Shown here: positions 62,278 through 64,000 of the stretch, one piece after another | How the letters are laid out: the number at the start of each line of letters is the position of its first letter | Numbering within the stretch: the stretch's first letter is position 1 | From: Treponema sp. | GTDB lineage: Bacteria > Spirochaetota > Spirochaetia > Treponematales > Breznakiellaceae | Assembly: GCA_031266875.1 (NCBI GenBank) | Contig: JAISAE010000088.1 | Coordinates: 1 to 64,000, forward strand | Direction of reading: 5' to 3' | DNA: 64,000 nucleotides | Translations under genes and position numbers: made by a program | Notes under the pieces: model-generated | What the model was told of the DNA's origin: nothing | The model's database searches: none | What the model saw: the letters and a program-made list of their open reading frames with translations, nothing else

Positions 62278-62901
62278 TCACTCCTTGCCGGCTTTCCTTT
62301 TCAGGAGCTTACTGGTAAAGAAGGCGTCCCTGTCCCGCTCTTCCAGCGCCGATTCGATATAAACTTTTGTTTCTTTAGCGGTCGGGATTACCATTTTTTC
62401 AAGTGCGTTCACCCGCCGCTGGGTTTTACGAACCTCTCTCGCCAAACGCCAGGTAATCGTCCGCACCGCCGCCAATTCAGTTATGATTTTTAGCAACTTA
62501 AAGAATTCCAATACCGTTTCATCACATTCTGCAAATGAATTTGCAATGGAATACTTCAATTCCGCATCAGGCATGGTGATTTCAAGACTGGAGAGGTTCA
62601 TGCCCGCAGCGATCACCCTTTTCTCATGTATCTCGAACCGGTATTTGATGTTACGGGAGAGCCGGTCAGACCGTTCCCGTCCCACCACAATGAGCATACG
62701 CCTAAGCGCCGGATACGCGATGGCAATCTGTGCGTCTATATCTCCTTCCAGCAACTTCACCTTCTCTACCTTCTGCATAAGCTCCATCACAAGAATTTCC
62801 CGCTTCTGCTCAAGTAGGTCATAACCTTCCTCAGCAGTAGCAAGCCGCTCCTTGGTCCTGATTAGATTGCTCTTGGTAGGAGCAATGCTTTCCCGCGCCA
62901 T
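62278..62901 (-). CDS. atpD: V-type ATP synthase subunit D
   Basis: A 207-residue central-stalk subunit: PTKSNLIRTKERLATAEEGYDLLEQKREIL at the start and RRVNALEKMVIP near the end form the coiled-coil rotor shaft. It directly follows subunit B (two bases apart) as in spirochaetal V-ATPase operons. Confidence 0.93.
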   Translation of the reverse strand: MARESIAPTKSNLIRTKERLATAEEGYDLLEQKREILVMELMQKVEKVKLLEGDIDAQIAIAYPALRRMLIVVGRERSDRLSRNIKYRFEIHEKRVIAAGMNLSSLEITMPDAELKYSIANSFAECDETVLEFFKLLKIITELAAVRTITWRLAREVRKTQRRVNALEKMVIPTAKETKVYIESALEERDRDAFFTSKLLKRKAGKE

Positions 62902-62903
62902 AC

Positions 62904-64000
62904 CTAACCCGCCATCCGCAGGCTGTCGTTGGCTGTATTGTTCATATTGTCCGGCTTCTCCTTGGACGCCAGAATCGGGTCAAGGTACTTTTCGATGAGT
63001 TCTTGCTTGATACGTAGGAGTTCATCGCGTGGTATCTCGGTGAGTATTTCCCAGCCAATGTTCAGAGTACGCTCAATGTCACGATTCTCAAAGTCCTCCT
63101 GGGATAGAAACTTCTGCTCAAACTTCTCGCCAAAGCGCAGATACTGCTTATCCGACTCGGAAAGCTCCTCCTCCCCGATAATCGACGCAAGGTTACGTAC
63201 CTGCTTAACCTTTGAGTAGGCCGCGAAGAGCTGGCTGGACACATCCTTGTGATCATCCCGCGTCATGCCTGGCCCGATCCCGTCCTTCATCAGGCGCGAC
63301 AGACTCGGCAGGCCAGCCACCGGTGGATACACACCGCGCTGAGCCAACTCGCGGTCAAGCACGATCTGCCCCTCGGTGATATACCCCGACAGGTCAGGAA
63401 TCGGATGGCTTATATCATCATTCGGCATGGTAAGAATCGGAATCTGCGTAATAGACCCACTCGACCCGCTAATCTTTCCGGCACGTTCATAGAGCGACGC
63501 AAGGTCAGAGTAGAGATACCCCGGATACCCCTTACGGCTCGGCACCTCACCCCTAATTGAAGATACCTCACGCAACGCCTCGCAGTAGTTGGTCATGTCG
63601 GTCATAACGACCAGTACGTGCATGTTTTTCTGGTAAGCGAGGTATTCCGCTGCGGTCAGGGCGCATTTCGGCGCGACCAAGCGTTCCAGCGACGGCGCGT
63701 CCGCCAGCGATAGGAATACAACGACGTTTGCCAGTACACCAGACCGCTCAAAGTCGTCAAGGAAGAAACGCGCCACGTCATACTTAACCCCCATGGCGCA
63801 GAACACCACGACAAACGGCTCGTTAGCGTTAAGAATCTTAGCCTGCCGCACGATTTGTGCGGCAAGCCGGTTATGCGGCAGGCCATTCCCAGAGAAGATC
63901 GGCAGCTTCTGTCCCCGAATCAGGGTATTCATACCATCTATGGCTGAAACACCGGTTTGAATAAAGTCTCGCGGATAGGTACGGGCGTAAGGATTGATTG
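62904..64000 (-). CDS. atpB: V-type ATP synthase subunit B, N-terminus outside the window
   Basis: The non-catalytic regulatory subunit: [48 protein letters not shown] and [17 protein letters not shown]. The track ORF starts at 63932 but the frame stays open to the window edge ([13 protein letters not shown]), so the gene continues beyond 64000. Drives the ion-pumping rotary motor together with subunits A and D. Confidence 0.94.
   Translation of the reverse strand, partial: INPYARTYPRDFIQTGVSAIDGMNTLIRGQKLPIFSGNGLPHNRLAAQIVRQAKILNANEPFVVVFCAMGVKYDVARFFLDDFERSGVLANVVVFLSLADAPSLERLVAPKCALTAAEYLAYQKNMHVLVVMTDMTNYCEALREVSSIRGEVPSRKGYPGYLYSDLASLYERAGKISGSSGSITQIPILTMPNDDISHPIPDLSGYITEGQIVLDRELAQRGVYPPVAGLPSLSRLMKDGIGPGMTRDDHKDVSSQLFAAYSKVKQVRNLASIIGEEELSESDKQYLRFGEKFEQKFLSQEDFENRDIERTLNIGWEILTEIPRDELLRIKQELIEKYLDPILASKEKPDNMNNTANDSLRMAG

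Noticed and set aside
1-64000. tRNA, rRNA or known riboswitch genes
   Set aside because: No T-arm GGTTCRANNCC motif with matching acceptor arms and no rRNA-like segment was noticed; a tRNAscan/Infernal run would be decisive.

Overview
The window reads as chromosome of a spirochaete of the Treponema type, by eye about 50% GC and closer to gut (termite/rumen-like) treponemes than to T. pallidum. Evidence: a tandem family of BspA/TpLRR-type leucine-rich-repeat proteins, a P13-like spirochaetal membrane-protein domain, treponeme-like runs of genes (htrA, map, a DnaJ-domain gene, then a V-type ATPase; an NtrC/NtrB-type pair next to a delta-prime-like polymerase gene; lnt, HU and rpsT), bactofilin, and a GH67 alpha-glucuronidase that points to a plant-polymer diet. 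The species assignment is inference; no rRNA or tRNA gene was seen.

Layout. 1-4.1 kb: accessory DNA on the minus strand, in which a KwaA/KwaB (Kiwa-type) anti-phage pair sits between two adenine-methylase genes, ending in a broken PHP-domain (TrlF-like) gene. 4.6-8.1 kb: rluA-type pseudouridine synthase, recG, yggT. 8.8-11.9 kb: complete ECF vitamin/amino-acid-type transporter behind a strong promoter that overlaps a perfect palindrome. 12.9-16.7 kb: MacB/FtsX-type ABC exporter. 16.8-25.3 kb: five tandem BspA-like genes, one broken by a repeat-array insertion. 26.1-31.9 kb: a graveyard of partial and frameshifted genes (phage-spike-like, FGE/C-type-lectin-like fused to a CsgG/P13-like gene, InlB-repeat lipoprotein, HIRAN-domain gene). 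31.9-36.5 kb: GntR-YtrB-type ABC operon, TPR lipoprotein-like gene, BadF-type sugar kinase. 36.8-39.8 kb: hypothetical gene and two tandem Xre-regulator/operator/leader modules, the second driving a small lipoprotein. 39.9-64 kb: mostly core genes in minus-strand operons (two-component system, polymerase clamp-loader subunit, PpiC, ManA, ZapA/ZapB-like, L20-L35-IF3, bactofilin, response regulator, Lnt, HU, S20, an unlisted 57-residue zinc-ribbon gene, TruA, DUF2225, GH67, GNAT, DUF167, HtrA, Map, DnaJ-like, flavodoxin-like, UspA, V-ATPase D and B).

The most unusual feature at genome scale is that many intergenic gaps contain a tandem array with its own private sequence, yet five or more of the unrelated arrays share the same 21-bp period (others 15, 22, 23, 33 and 56 bp). 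These arrays extend into gene ends, open long false ORFs of heptad repeats, and in one case have inserted into a gene with an apparent 12-bp target duplication. Other strong leads are an in-frame RND-efflux-pump segment inside the alpha-glucuronidase, a duplicated leader with a conserved tiny ORF and mutually exclusive hairpins, and a lectin-type gene cut where a diversity-generating-retroelement variable region would be expected. No computation was run; everything is read by eye from sequence and the ORF track.
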